Assembly (NCBI GenBank): GCA_934098435.1
Contig: CAKOOV010000007.1
Span: 8,049-72,048 of the forward strand
Source of the DNA: an uncultured Bacilli bacterium
GTDB taxonomy: Bacteria > Bacillota_I > Bacilli_A > RF39 > UBA660
Reading direction: 5' to 3'
DNA length: 64,000 nt
The notes beneath the pieces are model-generated. The model saw nothing but the letters and a program-made list of their open reading frames with translations. It was not told where the DNA came from and did no database searches. Below, one piece after another: positions 19,208 through 26,987 of this stretch. A program made the translations under genes and the position numbers. Numbering within the stretch: position 1 is the first letter of the stretch; every line of letters starts with the position of its first letter.

Positions 19208-21382
19208 ATGGGAAAAATTGCAACAGGAGAATGGGATGCAGTTTTAATTGCTCATTCTAGTTTTGGATTAATTCCTATGAGTAAAGAATATGAACAAAAA
19301 CATATAGAACAACAAATTGATGAAGTTGTTAATGCTATTGAAAGAATAAAAGCAGAGTCTGGTGATGGTTTAAGTGTTAAAAAACTTGAACAAATTAAAA
19401 CAAGTATGGATACTAAATTAAAGGCATTATTAGATGCACCAAAAGATGATGTAGTAACATTTGAAGAACTTGGAGTAGATGAATTAATAGTTGATGAGGC
19501 ACATATGTTTAAAAATTTACCAATGTATTCAAAGATAAGAAATGTTGCAGGGATAAATAATAGTGAAAGTAAAAAAGCAACTGACTTATTTATGAAGATA
19601 AGTTATATACTTGAAAATAACGGAGGTAAAGGTGCAGTATTTGCAACAGGTACTCCAATATCTAATTCAATGGGAGAATTATTTGCAATGCAAAAATATC
19701 TCCAAATTGATAGGTTAAGAGAGATGGGACTTGAACATTTTGATGAATGGGCATCAACTTTTGGAGAAGTAGTTAATAGTTTTGAAATTGCTCCTGATGG
19801 TAGTGGTTTTAGAACGAAAGCACGATTTGCTCAATTCTTTAATATTCCAGAGTTAATGACTTTATTTAAAGAAGTTGCTGATATTAAAACTTCAAAGATG
19901 CTAGATTTACCTACACCTAAATTAAAAGGTGGAGATTATAAAACAATAGTAGCACCTAAAAGTGAAGAATTAGGAGAGTATGTAGATAAATTAGCAGAAC
20001 GAAGTGAAAGAATTAGAAATGGTTGTGATCCACGAGAAGATAATATGCTACTTGTTACTAATGATGGTAGAAAAGTAGCACTAGATTTACGAATGATAGA
20101 TCCAAGTATGCCAGACTTACCTAATTCAAAAATAAATATGGCAGTAGAAAATATTTATAGAATATGGTTGGAAAATAAAGAGGGCAAGTTAACACAACTT
20201 GTCTTTTGTGATTTATCAACACCTAGAAATGATGGTACTTTTAATGTTTATGATGATATTAAAAATAAATTAATTGCAAAAGGAGTACCAGAGGAAGAAA
20301 TAGAGTTTATTCATAATGCTAAAACTAATCCACAAAAATTAAAATTATTTGAAGATATGAGAAATGGAACAAAACGAATACTTATAGGATCAACTTCTAA
20401 AATGGGAGCAGGTATGAATGTTCAAGATAAATTAATTGCTTTACATCATTTAGATTGTCCATGGCGACCATCTGATATAGAACAAAGAGAAGGGAGAATA
20501 TTAAGACAGGGAAATCAAAATGAAGAAGTTGAAATATATAGATATGTAACTGAAGGTAGTTTTGATGCTTATTCATATCAATTAATTCAAACTAAATCAA
20601 CATTTATAAATCAAATAATGGCTAATAGTAATGGTGGTGGAAGAACTGCCGAAGATTTAGATAGGGATACACTTACTTATGCTGAAGTTAAAGCTCTTGC
20701 AAGTGGTAATCCATTAATATTAGAGAAGTTTAAAGTTGAAAATGAATTAAAGCAATTGTACTTATCTAAAAGTAGATATGATAAATCTCATATTGAACTT
20801 GAATCTAAATATAATAGTGAAATACCAAGACAATTAAAATATCAAAATCAATACTTAAATGGTCTTGAAGAAGATATTAAAAATGTTAAAGATTTATCAG
20901 GAGATAACTTTATGATAATGATTAGAGATAAGATATATGATTCAAGAAAAGATGCTAGTACAAAGTTATATGAAAGTTTTTCATTATTAAAAATAAAAGA
21001 AGAAACTTTACTAGGACAAATAAGTGGATTTGATATTATTGGAACAAAAGATGAATTATGGTACAAACCTATCATATATATAAAAGGTGCAGGTAAATAT
21101 AAAGTTGAGATAAGCAATTTAGATGAAATAGGAAATATTTATAAATTAGAAAATATGCTTAAAAGTTTTGATAATAAAATAAACACTGTTAAAGAGCAAA
21201 TTGCTTATAATGAAAAACAACTTATTGATATTAAAGAAGAACTTGATAAACCTTTCACACAACAAGATAGAATTAGAGAACTCCAAAAAGAAAAGGCACG
21301 AATTGATAGTGAACTTGATTTAGATAAACAAGAAAACACTAGAAGTGTTGAGGAAACAAATGATGAAGAATTAGAAAGATAA
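19208..21382 (+). CDS. methylase-helicase, C-terminal part (same frame after the TAA)
   Basis: A 724-residue continuation in the same frame as the preceding piece, whose own first sense codons (19175-19207) precede this internal ATG. It holds DEAH (LIVDEAHMFKNLP), a TGTPISNS motif III-like segment, IGSTSKMGAGMNVQ, and motif VI QREGRILRQGNQ, followed by a coiled-coil tail ending in EELER. No ribosome-binding site precedes ATG 19208, so separate translation is doubtful. Without readthrough this helicase core lacks the ATP-binding P-loop. The break may be a true pseudogene, a sequencing or assembly error, or suppression. Confidence 0.8.
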   Translation: MGKIATGEWDAVLIAHSSFGLIPMSKEYEQKHIEQQIDEVVNAIERIKAESGDGLSVKKLEQIKTSMDTKLKALLDAPKDDVVTFEELGVDELIVDEAHMFKNLPMYSKIRNVAGINNSESKKATDLFMKISYILENNGGKGAVFATGTPISNSMGELFAMQKYLQIDRLREMGLEHFDEWASTFGEVVNSFEIAPDGSGFRTKARFAQFFNIPELMTLFKEVADIKTSKMLDLPTPKLKGGDYKTIVAPKSEELGEYVDKLAERSERIRNGCDPREDNMLLVTNDGRKVALDLRMIDPSMPDLPNSKINMAVENIYRIWLENKEGKLTQLVFCDLSTPRNDGTFNVYDDIKNKLIAKGVPEEEIEFIHNAKTNPQKLKLFEDMRNGTKRILIGSTSKMGAGMNVQDKLIALHHLDCPWRPSDIEQREGRILRQGNQNEEVEIYRYVTEGSFDAYSYQLIQTKSTFINQIMANSNGGGRTAEDLDRDTLTYAEVKALASGNPLILEKFKVENELKQLYLSKSRYDKSHIELESKYNSEIPRQLKYQNQYLNGLEEDIKNVKDLSGDNFMIMIRDKIYDSRKDASTKLYESFSLLKIKEETLLGQISGFDIIGTKDELWYKPIIYIKGAGKYKVEISNLDEIGNIYKLENMLKSFDNKINTVKEQIAYNEKQLIDIKEELDKPFTQQDRIRELQKEKARIDSELDLDKQENTRSVEETNDEELER

Positions 21383-21580
21383 AACTTTTTAGATTTTTTG
21401 CAAAAAAACTCTTGCAAAATTCACTTTTTTAAGTGATAAATGGAACGAAGAAAAAAAGCCGTTAAATATATCTAATTTAGTCGGTATTAAACTTGATATT
21501 TGAGGTTGGACAGTTATAAGCACTAAAAAATAAAACCTCTTAAAAAGGCTTTATTTCGGTCTTGTGAAAGGAATTGTTTT
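21383..21580 (+). other. intergenic region after the methylase-helicase
   Basis: About 200 bases without a convincing gene. A small hairpin CACTT/AAGTG lies at 21422-21435, and TTTTGC/GCAAAA arms lie at 21396-21418. A 10-codon ATG frame at 21439 is too weak to call. No clear terminator T-run was found. Confidence 0.4.
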
Positions 21581-21811
21581 ATGGAAGGAAAAATAATATT
21601 AAACAACAGACTAAAAACTTGGCTATTTGATATTGTTGAAGATATGATTGAAAGTACAATAGAAGATAGTCCTGATAGAGTATCTACGATTATCGCAGTA
21701 AATAACTTTATTGAACAATTAAATTTAGATTCACAAGAGTTAGAGATGACTGAAATAATTGGAGAAAAAATAACAAACAAAATATTTGATGAAATTAAAA
21801 GTAATATTTAG
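21581..21811 (+). CDS. small hypothetical ICE protein
   Basis: A 76-residue acidic helical protein, preceded by GAAAGGA at 21565-21571. No family recognised. It lies in the segment between the helicase and the recombinase, where ICE maintenance or regulation genes are often found, and is followed within 15 bases by another hypothetical gene with its own GGGAGGA site. Confidence 0.55.
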   Translation: MEGKIILNNRLKTWLFDIVEDMIESTIEDSPDRVSTIIAVNNFIEQLNLDSQELEMTEIIGEKITNKIFDEIKSNI

Positions 21812-21825
21812 GGAGGAATGATATT

Positions 21826-22329
21826 ATGTATATTACTGAAACTACTGAAAATGTTAAAAAATTAATAGAAGAAATTGAAAATAAAGATGATATAACTAAA
21901 TTAAAATTTCTTATCTATATATTTGGTTTATTAAACAATAATCAAATAAATGATAAAAACGAGGCAAACCCTGATTTGATAGAAGATAATGATATTAAAA
22001 TATTTACATTAGATATGGTAGGATTGTCTGAAAATGCTTGTACAATATTATTAGAATATTTTGTTATGCTTTATAACGGTTTAACTAATACAAAAGATGC
22101 TTATGAAGATAATGGAAATGTTCTGGGAATTATTTATAATGATGAAGATATAAAACTCGATTCACAATTTGAAAAACTTGATTATAATGAAAAATTAGAT
22201 GTATTTAGTGAAATAATCATTAGATATGATAATGAAACTTACTTTGAAAATAAAATTACAATTATATCTTTTGACTCAAAGTCTAGTGGATTTGATATAG
22301 CGAATATGATAAAAAAATATAAAAACTAA
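21826..22329 (+). CDS. hypothetical ICE protein
   Basis: A 167-residue acidic soluble protein with a good ribosome-binding site (GGGAGGA at 21811-21817). No motif recognised. A pair of inverted repeats including a terminator-like hairpin follows it, so it is probably the last gene of its unit before the recombinase module. Confidence 0.6.
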   Translation: MYITETTENVKKLIEEIENKDDITKLKFLIYIFGLLNNNQINDKNEANPDLIEDNDIKIFTLDMVGLSENACTILLEYFVMLYNGLTNTKDAYEDNGNVLGIIYNDEDIKLDSQFEKLDYNEKLDVFSEIIIRYDNETYFENKITIISFDSKSSGFDIANMIKKYKN

Positions 22330-22334
22330 AATTA

Positions 22335-22388
22335 AATCCATAAAATGTTATTTGAAAACTTAATATTTTATATGACATTTTATGGATT
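22335..22388 (+). repeat. perfect 14-bp inverted repeat
   Basis: Arms AATCCATAAAATGT (22335-22348) and ACATTTTATGGATT (22375-22388) flank a 26-base loop. There is no T-run, so it is not a classical terminator. It may be a protein-binding site near the recombinase module. Confidence 0.6.
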
Positions 22389-22404
22389 ATTATGTCTTCA
22401 TCAA

Positions 22405-22458
22405 AAATATTGAGTTTTTAAATTATTGTTAAAGGCTCAATATTTGAGTTCTTTTTTT
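22405..22458 (+). terminator. terminator-like hairpin before the recombinase module
   Basis: Arms AAATATTGAG (22405-22414) and CTCAATATTT (22436-22445) are followed by TGAG and a T-rich run. It separates the hypothetical genes from the recombinase pair. Confidence 0.6.
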
Positions 22459-22495
22459 CATTTATTCAAATATGTTTAAATGAGGAGGAGAAACT

Positions 22496-22696
22496 TTGAA
22501 TAATAATCCTTCCATTGATATTGCAAAAAAGGAAATTCAAAAGGCAATTATCAATGAACTTTGTAAAAAAGGTGTAATAGATTTTTCTCAATGTAATAGC
22601 ATTATTAAAAAGTTAGATGAAGATATTATTAAGTTAGATAGTAAATTTGAAAAAAAGGAAGATATGACAAACATGATAGTTAAAATTCCGATATAA
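22496..22696 (+). CDS. small protein preceding the recombinase
   Basis: A 66-residue protein starting at TTG 22496 with GAGGAGGAG at 22482-22490. Its composition suggests a helical protein with a central KKGVIDFSQCN turn, like the SHOCT-type short domains encoded beside serine recombinases. The recombinase starts 17 bases later, so it may be a directionality or regulatory partner; this is inference from context. Confidence 0.6.
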   Translation: MNNNPSIDIAKKEIQKAIINELCKKGVIDFSQCNSIIKKLDEDIIKLDSKFEKKEDMTNMIVKIPI

Positions 22697-22712
22697 AAGG
22701 GAGGAGTAAACG

Positions 22713-24398
22713 ATGATACTGAATTTGTACTCAATTAGAAATGTTTTAGCACAGGGTAAAAAACTTATAGATTTACCACTTCGTGTTACATTTTATGCTC
22801 GTGTATCAACTGATCACGAAGAACAATTAAATTCACTAGAAAATCAAGTAATGTATTTTGAAAATTATATTAAATCGCAAACAAATTGGATTTTTGTGCC
22901 TGGATATGTTGATGAGGGTATAAGTGGAACAAGTGTCAATAAAAGAGATAATTTTCTTAAAATGGTAAATGACGCAAAAAAAGGTATGTTTAATTTAATA
23001 TTAACAAAAGAAATATCAAGATTTTCAAGAAATACTGTTGATAGTATTCAATATACACAAGAGTTATTATCTTATGGTGTTGGTGTATATTTCTTAAATG
23101 ATAATATTAATACTTTTGATTCAGATTCAGAACTTCGTTTAACTATTATGTCAAGTATTGCACAAGATGAAATTAGAAAGTTATCAGAAAGAATTAGATT
23201 TGGATATAAAAGAAGTGTTGAAAAAGGTGTAGTGCCTGGTAATGATAATTTTTATGGTTATAGAAAAAATAAAGGAAAATTAGAAATAGTAGAAGAAGAA
23301 GCAGAATTAATTAGATTAATTTTTAATGAATACTCAAAAGGAGAAATGGGGACTGCTAGGTTAGGACATTATTTATATAATGAATATAATATTGTTAGTA
23401 AAACTAACAAACCATTAGCAGGAACTGTTATTGGTAGAATAATAAGAAACCCAAAATATAAAGGTTACTTTTGTGCTCATAAAGAGACTACTGTTGATTA
23501 TCATTCAAAAAAGAGAATTAGATTTAAACCTGATGAATGGATAGTTTATAAAGATAATGAAACTTGTCCACCAATAGTATCAGAAGAACTTTGGGATAAA
23601 TGTAATGAGATATTGAATAAAAATGCTAATAATTATAAATGTCAAACTAGAACTGATATGAGATATGCTTTATCAGGTAAAATTAAATGTTTTCATGATG
23701 GAGCAACATTTATAAAAGGTAGTTATAAAAATAAAAGGACAGGTTATGAAAGCAAATATTGGGGATGTTCAAATTATAGAAAATATGGCAGAGAAAAAGT
23801 AAATGGTTGCAAAACACCAATTATTCATTATCAAGAATTATTAGATATATTCAAAATAGTTGCAAAAAACATTTTGGATAAAGAAAATGATATGATGAAA
23901 GAAATTTATAGTTTAGTTAGTGAAACCGAAAGTAAATCTGACTATTCAAGAGAAATAAATGAAGTTGATAAAAAGATAGAAGAAATAAAAAATGCTAGGG
24001 CAGAGTTAATTAATATGAGAGCAAGAAAGGAAATTGAGGGAGATGAATATAATGAAGCAAGAGAAAAATATAATAATGAATTATCCGTATTAGATAAGAA
24101 AAAACAAAGTTATTTATCAATGAACTCGGAAGTTGATTATAAATCTAATATTGATGATTTTTTTAAAAAGATACACGATATAATTTTAGAAGATGATGAA
24201 AGTGTATTTAAAATATTTGGATCAATATTAGATACTATATTAGTAGAAAGACTTGAATCAGAAGAAGATGAAGATACTCATAAGGTAATGTTACATTTTA
24301 AATTGAATATAGTTGGCTACAATAACAGTAGCTTAAATTTAAAAGATTTTTTACTGCTTTTTAGTAACGGCGACAGATGCCACAGTTGCTATGGCTGA
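22713..24398 (+). CDS. large serine recombinase (ICE integrase)
   Basis: A 561-residue large serine recombinase that would integrate and excise the ICE. The catalytic domain has the nucleophile Ser in FYARVSTDHEEQ (near residue 32) and the GYVDEGISGTS, LTKEISRFSRN and DEIRKLSERIRFG segments. A recombinase domain follows. The zinc ribbon is visible as CFHDGATF and WGCSNYRK with Cys ligands, then a coiled coil (about 410-470). The last codons lie on the right attachment site, so the C-terminus SNGDRCHSCYG and the TGA stop are partly made from chromosomal DNA. Confidence 0.93.
   Translation: MILNLYSIRNVLAQGKKLIDLPLRVTFYARVSTDHEEQLNSLENQVMYFENYIKSQTNWIFVPGYVDEGISGTSVNKRDNFLKMVNDAKKGMFNLILTKEISRFSRNTVDSIQYTQELLSYGVGVYFLNDNINTFDSDSELRLTIMSSIAQDEIRKLSERIRFGYKRSVEKGVVPGNDNFYGYRKNKGKLEIVEEEAELIRLIFNEYSKGEMGTARLGHYLYNEYNIVSKTNKPLAGTVIGRIIRNPKYKGYFCAHKETTVDYHSKKRIRFKPDEWIVYKDNETCPPIVSEELWDKCNEILNKNANNYKCQTRTDMRYALSGKIKCFHDGATFIKGSYKNKRTGYESKYWGCSNYRKYGREKVNGCKTPIIHYQELLDIFKIVAKNILDKENDMMKEIYSLVSETESKSDYSREINEVDKKIEEIKNARAELINMRARKEIEGDEYNEAREKYNNELSVLDKKKQSYLSMNSEVDYKSNIDDFFKKIHDIILEDDESVFKIFGSILDTILVERLESEEDEDTHKVMLHFKLNIVGYNNSSLNLKDFLLLFSNGDRCHSCYG
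24364..24395 (+). other. right ICE-chromosome junction (attR)
   Basis: In the frame of the carboxypeptidase gene, the sequence becomes homologous from GAT 24376 (DATVAMAERIAGSE), which is what follows the S-x-N motif in DacF-type proteins. Upstream codons no longer fit that family (expected S-x-N; seen A-T). The crossover is therefore close to 24,370-24,380. The recombinase frame runs through the same bases. The left copy of the site is outside the window. Confidence 0.7.
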
Positions 24399-25173
24399 AC
24401 GAATAGCGGGAAGTGAAGAAAACTTTGTTAAAAAAATGAATAATAAAGCTAAAGAACTTGGTTTAAAAAATACTAATTTCATTAATTCTACTGGGCTTGA
24501 TACCGATAATCATTATTCAAGTGCTTATGATATGTCGCTAATAGCTAAAGAATTAATAAAGCATGAAAAAATATTAGAATTTAGTTCAACTTATGAAGAT
24601 TATTTAAGAAAAGATTCTAAAAGTCCATTCTGGTTAGTAAATACAAATAAATTAGTCAAATTTTACTCTGGAGTAGATGGCTTAAAAACAGGTTTTACCA
24701 AAGAAGCAGGATATTGCTTAACAACCACAGCAAAAAAAGATAACATGCGTTTAATAACCGTAGTTATGAATGAACCTAGTATTGCTAAAAGAAGTAGTGA
24801 TACAACAAAAATGCTAGATTATGGATATAATATATATACAGTGAAAAATATAGTTGATAGTAGTACTAAATTAAAAACAGTACAAGTAGAACTAGGTAAA
24901 AAAACAAAAGTAAGTATAACAGCTAAAGAAACAATAACTATCTTAAATAAAAAAACAGATAAAGATAGAAATATAACATATAAAACAAATATTTCTACAA
25001 TTATAGCCCCAGTAAAGAAAGGAGATATTATCGGTACTATCGATATTATTGAAAACAATAAAGTAATATCTACTATTGATGCAACTGTACTAGAAGATAT
25101 AGATAAAGCAAATATATTTACAATATTTATTCGCAATCTACAAGAAATAATAAAAGGAGACTTAAAAATATAA
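24376..25173 (+). pseudogene. dacF: dacF-type D-Ala-D-Ala carboxypeptidase, 3' part, split by the ICE
   Basis: This is the C-terminal portion of a penicillin-binding carboxypeptidase. The KTG box (VDGLKTGFTKEAGY) and the C-terminal PBP5-type beta domain are present, with a final helix that could act as a membrane anchor. The catalytic S-x-x-K and S-x-N boxes are missing, because the ICE enters right after the S-x-N codons. ATG 24391 gives a 260-residue frame but has no ribosome-binding site. The name rests on synteny: in Bacillus, dacF directly precedes spoIIAA and sigF, as here. The 5' part should lie beyond the left end of the ICE. Confidence 0.85.
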
Positions 25174-25183
25174 GTCTTTTTTT
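25158..25183 (+). terminator. terminator after the dacF remnant
   Basis: Stem AGACTTA/TAAGTCT with a six-base loop is followed by a run of T. It overlaps the last codons of the remnant. Confidence 0.8.
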
Positions 25184-25253
25184 AATAAAATTCCAAAAAG
25201 TTACATTTTTTTAATACTTTTAGTGTTTATATATATAGAGGGATTACTAGGAG

Positions 25254-25331
25254 GTGAAAGATGTCGAAGAAAATAAATATCTAGTTTTGTCGAATGTGTA
25301 TATTAAAAATAAAAGATATGTTAAATTATAA
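25254..25331 (+). other. possible leader peptide region before spoIIAA
   Basis: A near-perfect ribosome-binding site AGGAGGTG (25249-25256) precedes ATG 25261, which opens only seven codons (MSKKINI). An alternative frame from GTG 25254 gives 25 codons ending at TAA 25331. Either could be a leader peptide or the decayed start of a lost gene between dacF and spoIIAA. No stronger claim is possible from sequence. Confidence 0.3.
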
Positions 25332-25346
25332 TAGAGGTGAATAAAA

Positions 25347-25655
25347 GTGTTAAAAACAAGTATGGAATTTAGAAAAGGAATACTTTTTATAAGAATAAAA
25401 GGTGATATAAATAAAAATACTGTAAAAGAAATAATAGATGAAGATTTTAAATATATAGTTCTAAATATAGATAATATATACTCAATAGATAGTTATAGCA
25501 TAAAATACTTAAAAAAACTATATAAAGACTATAAAAATAAAAAAGGTAATATAATCATTTGTGATAAATTTAATATATCAAGAAAATTATTTAAAGAAAT
25601 TCCAAAAATAGATAACGAATATGCCGCTTTTAAATTATTTGAAAGGATGATTTAA
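25347..25655 (+). CDS. spoIIAA: SpoIIAA-like anti-sigma factor antagonist (STAS domain)
   Basis: A 102-residue single STAS domain. YIVLNIDNIYSIDSYSIKYL aligns with the phospho-site strand of SpoIIAA, where the Asp-Ser (Ser58 in B. subtilis) is phosphorylated by SpoIIAB; here the Asp-Ser is kept but the following Ser-Gly is Tyr-Ser. In Bacillus this protein releases SigF by a partner switch with SpoIIAB. The gene lies after dacF and ends on the first base of the sigma factor gene. No spoIIAB is found between them, which is the standard place for it. Confidence 0.82.
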   Translation: MLKTSMEFRKGILFIRIKGDINKNTVKEIIDEDFKYIVLNIDNIYSIDSYSIKYLKKLYKDYKNKKGNIIICDKFNISRKLFKEIPKIDNEYAAFKLFERMI

Positions 25656-26323
25656 TGAATAAATATGAAGAAATAATCAATTCATGTAATGGGCTCATTT
25701 ATGCGATAATAAATAAATACTTTAATAGTTATGATAAAGAAGATCTATATCAAGAAGGTGTAAAAGGTGTTATAAAAGCATATAATAACTATCAAGATAA
25801 CAAAAACACTAAATTTTCTACATATGCCTATAAATACATATATGGTGAAATATATTCTTATGTATATAATAATAGAAATATAAAATTAGTAAGAGACTAT
25901 TACAAATTATATAAAAAGATAAACGAAGCAAAAATAATCTTAAGTCAGAAATTAATGAAAGAACCCTCAAATGAAGAAATAGCTATGTATATAGAAATAG
26001 AAAAAAAAATAATTGATGAAGTCATGCTAGCCATGAATCCAATCGATAGTTTAGATAGAATAATATATACAGATGGTAAAGATTTAGCATTATCCGATAT
26101 GATAAGTGATCAAAAAAGTCAATATAATATTGATAATATAATGCTATATGATATGATTAACAAACTTCCAAGTCCAGATAAGGAAATAATTTATTTAAGA
26201 TATTTCAAAGACAAAACCCAATCTGAAATAGCAAGTATTCTTAAGATGAATCAAGTAGCAATATCAAGAGGGGAAAACAAAGCTTTGAAAAAAATAAAAA
26301 ACAATTATCAAAATGTAGCATAA
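25655..26323 (+). CDS. sigF: sporulation-type sigma factor (SigF-like)
   Basis: A 222-residue sigma-70 family protein. Region 2 is recognisable (YDKEDLYQEGVKGVIKAYNN then KFSTYAYKYIYGEIYSYV), region 3 follows with NIKLVRDYYKLYKKINEAK, and region 4 ends the protein with KDKTQSEIASILKMNQVAIS. It is somewhat shorter than B. subtilis SigF (about 255). The dacF-spoIIAA-sigma order supports SigF, but SigG or SigB-type alternatives cannot be excluded by motif reading. It overlaps spoIIAA by one base. Confidence 0.78.
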   Translation: MNKYEEIINSCNGLIYAIINKYFNSYDKEDLYQEGVKGVIKAYNNYQDNKNTKFSTYAYKYIYGEIYSYVYNNRNIKLVRDYYKLYKKINEAKIILSQKLMKEPSNEEIAMYIEIEKKIIDEVMLAMNPIDSLDRIIYTDGKDLALSDMISDQKSQYNIDNIMLYDMINKLPSPDKEIIYLRYFKDKTQSEIASILKMNQVAISRGENKALKKIKNNYQNVA

Positions 26324-26343
26324 ATAAGCAATAAATATTAATA

Positions 26344-26364
26344 ATGTAACCAAATGGTTTACAT
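26344..26364 (+). promoter_or_regulatory. palindromic operator-like site before the XRE gene
   Basis: A 21-base imperfect palindrome, ATGTAACCA then AATGGTTTACAT, lies 43 bases before the XRE regulator start. A second copy with 19 of 21 identical bases lies at 37670-37690 before the radical-SAM operon. I saw no other copy. Confidence 0.6.
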
Positions 26365-26406
26365 AAAAAAATGCTATTTTGTGAGAAAATAACATTAAGG
26401 TGATGC

Positions 26407-26667
26407 ATGTTGGAAAGAAAACGTGAAAAACATTATGATATATATGAACTAATTGCTAAGAATATTAAACACTATCGAAAAGAAAGAAAAATGACACAAG
26501 CCCAATTAGCAGAAAAGACCGAATATTCACATGAATTTATCAGACGAATAGAAGCCCCAAATAGTAAAAAAAATTTTTCAATTGATGCAGTTAGTAATAT
26601 AGCTAATGCTTTAAACATTGATATAGAGTTATTATTTGAAAAAAGAGAAAATGAAAACGAAAAATAG
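26407..26667 (+). CDS. XRE-family transcription regulator
   Basis: An 86-residue DNA-binding protein whose body is one helix-turn-helix domain (IAKNIKHYRKERKMTQAQLAEKT then SHEFIRRIEAPNS). It ends in an acidic tail. It is preceded by AAGGTGATG and by a palindromic operator-like site, which suggests autoregulation. The same site lies before the radical-SAM operon at 37.7 kb, so this protein is a candidate regulator of that operon. A strong terminator follows. Confidence 0.85.
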   Translation: MLERKREKHYDIYELIAKNIKHYRKERKMTQAQLAEKTEYSHEFIRRIEAPNSKKNFSIDAVSNIANALNIDIELLFEKRENENEK

Positions 26668-26686
26668 CATAAGTTGCTATTTTTTC
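26660..26686 (+). terminator. terminator after the XRE gene
   Basis: AAAAATAGCA and TGCTATTTTT arms form a 10-bp stem with a T-run, overlapping the end of the gene. Confidence 0.85.
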
Positions 26687-26734
26687 TTTGCTTTTCTCCC
26701 AATATATAGTATAATAAACATATGGTGATTAGTT

Positions 26735-26971
26735 ATGGATTATAGTAGTGAAAAAGAACTCTTCAATGACCTACAAGGAGCACTCAAAGTAAAATTAAGA
26801 ATGATCAAAAACAAATATGACTATATTAGTATGACAGATATATGGAATTATTTAAAAACAAATAAATGGAAATACAGTCAAAATTTAACCATATCAGAAA
26901 TAGTAAATGATATAATAGATGTAGATATAGTTAAAGTAGATGCATTTATAAAAAATCATAAAAAAAATTAA
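26735..26971 (+). CDS. ComN-like post-transcriptional regulator
   Basis: A 78-residue soluble protein. The segment YISMTDIWNYLKTNKWK followed by ISEIVNDIIDVDI has the pattern of the ComN/YrzD family (Post_transc_reg), and in Bacillus this gene is close to secDF, as here. A promoter TTGCTT (26688-26693) and TATAAT (26710-26715) precedes it. ComN regulates comE mRNA in B. subtilis; whether that holds here is unknown. The family call is from pattern and synteny. Confidence 0.62.
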   Translation: MDYSSEKELFNDLQGALKVKLRMIKNKYDYISMTDIWNYLKTNKWKYSQNLTISEIVNDIIDVDIVKVDAFIKNHKKN

Positions 26972-26987
26972 AAAAGGAGACGATATT

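Larger units (their letters stand above)
1..24380 (+). mobile_element. integrative and conjugative element (ICE), right part
   Basis: A conjugation module (VirB2-, VirB6-, PrgI-, VirB4-like, M23 peptidase, VirD4), a relaxase with small DNA-binding partners, and a large serine recombinase all lie on the + strand with many overlapping starts and stops. The recombinase gene runs into a chromosomal D-Ala-D-Ala carboxypeptidase gene, which marks the right junction near 24,370-24,380. The left end and left attachment site lie before the window, since base 1 is already inside the operon. No antibiotic-resistance or obvious cargo gene is visible; the closest to cargo is the polymerase-YolD pair. The right boundary is inferred from the reading frame of the interrupted gene. 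Confidence 0.9.

Noticed and set aside
21439..21474. Ten-codon frame after the methylase-helicase
   Set aside because: Too short, and without a convincing ribosome-binding site.
24391..25173. A complete carboxypeptidase starting at ATG 24391
   Set aside because: It lacks the S-x-x-K and S-x-N boxes, has no ribosome-binding site, and begins in the middle of the conserved domain.
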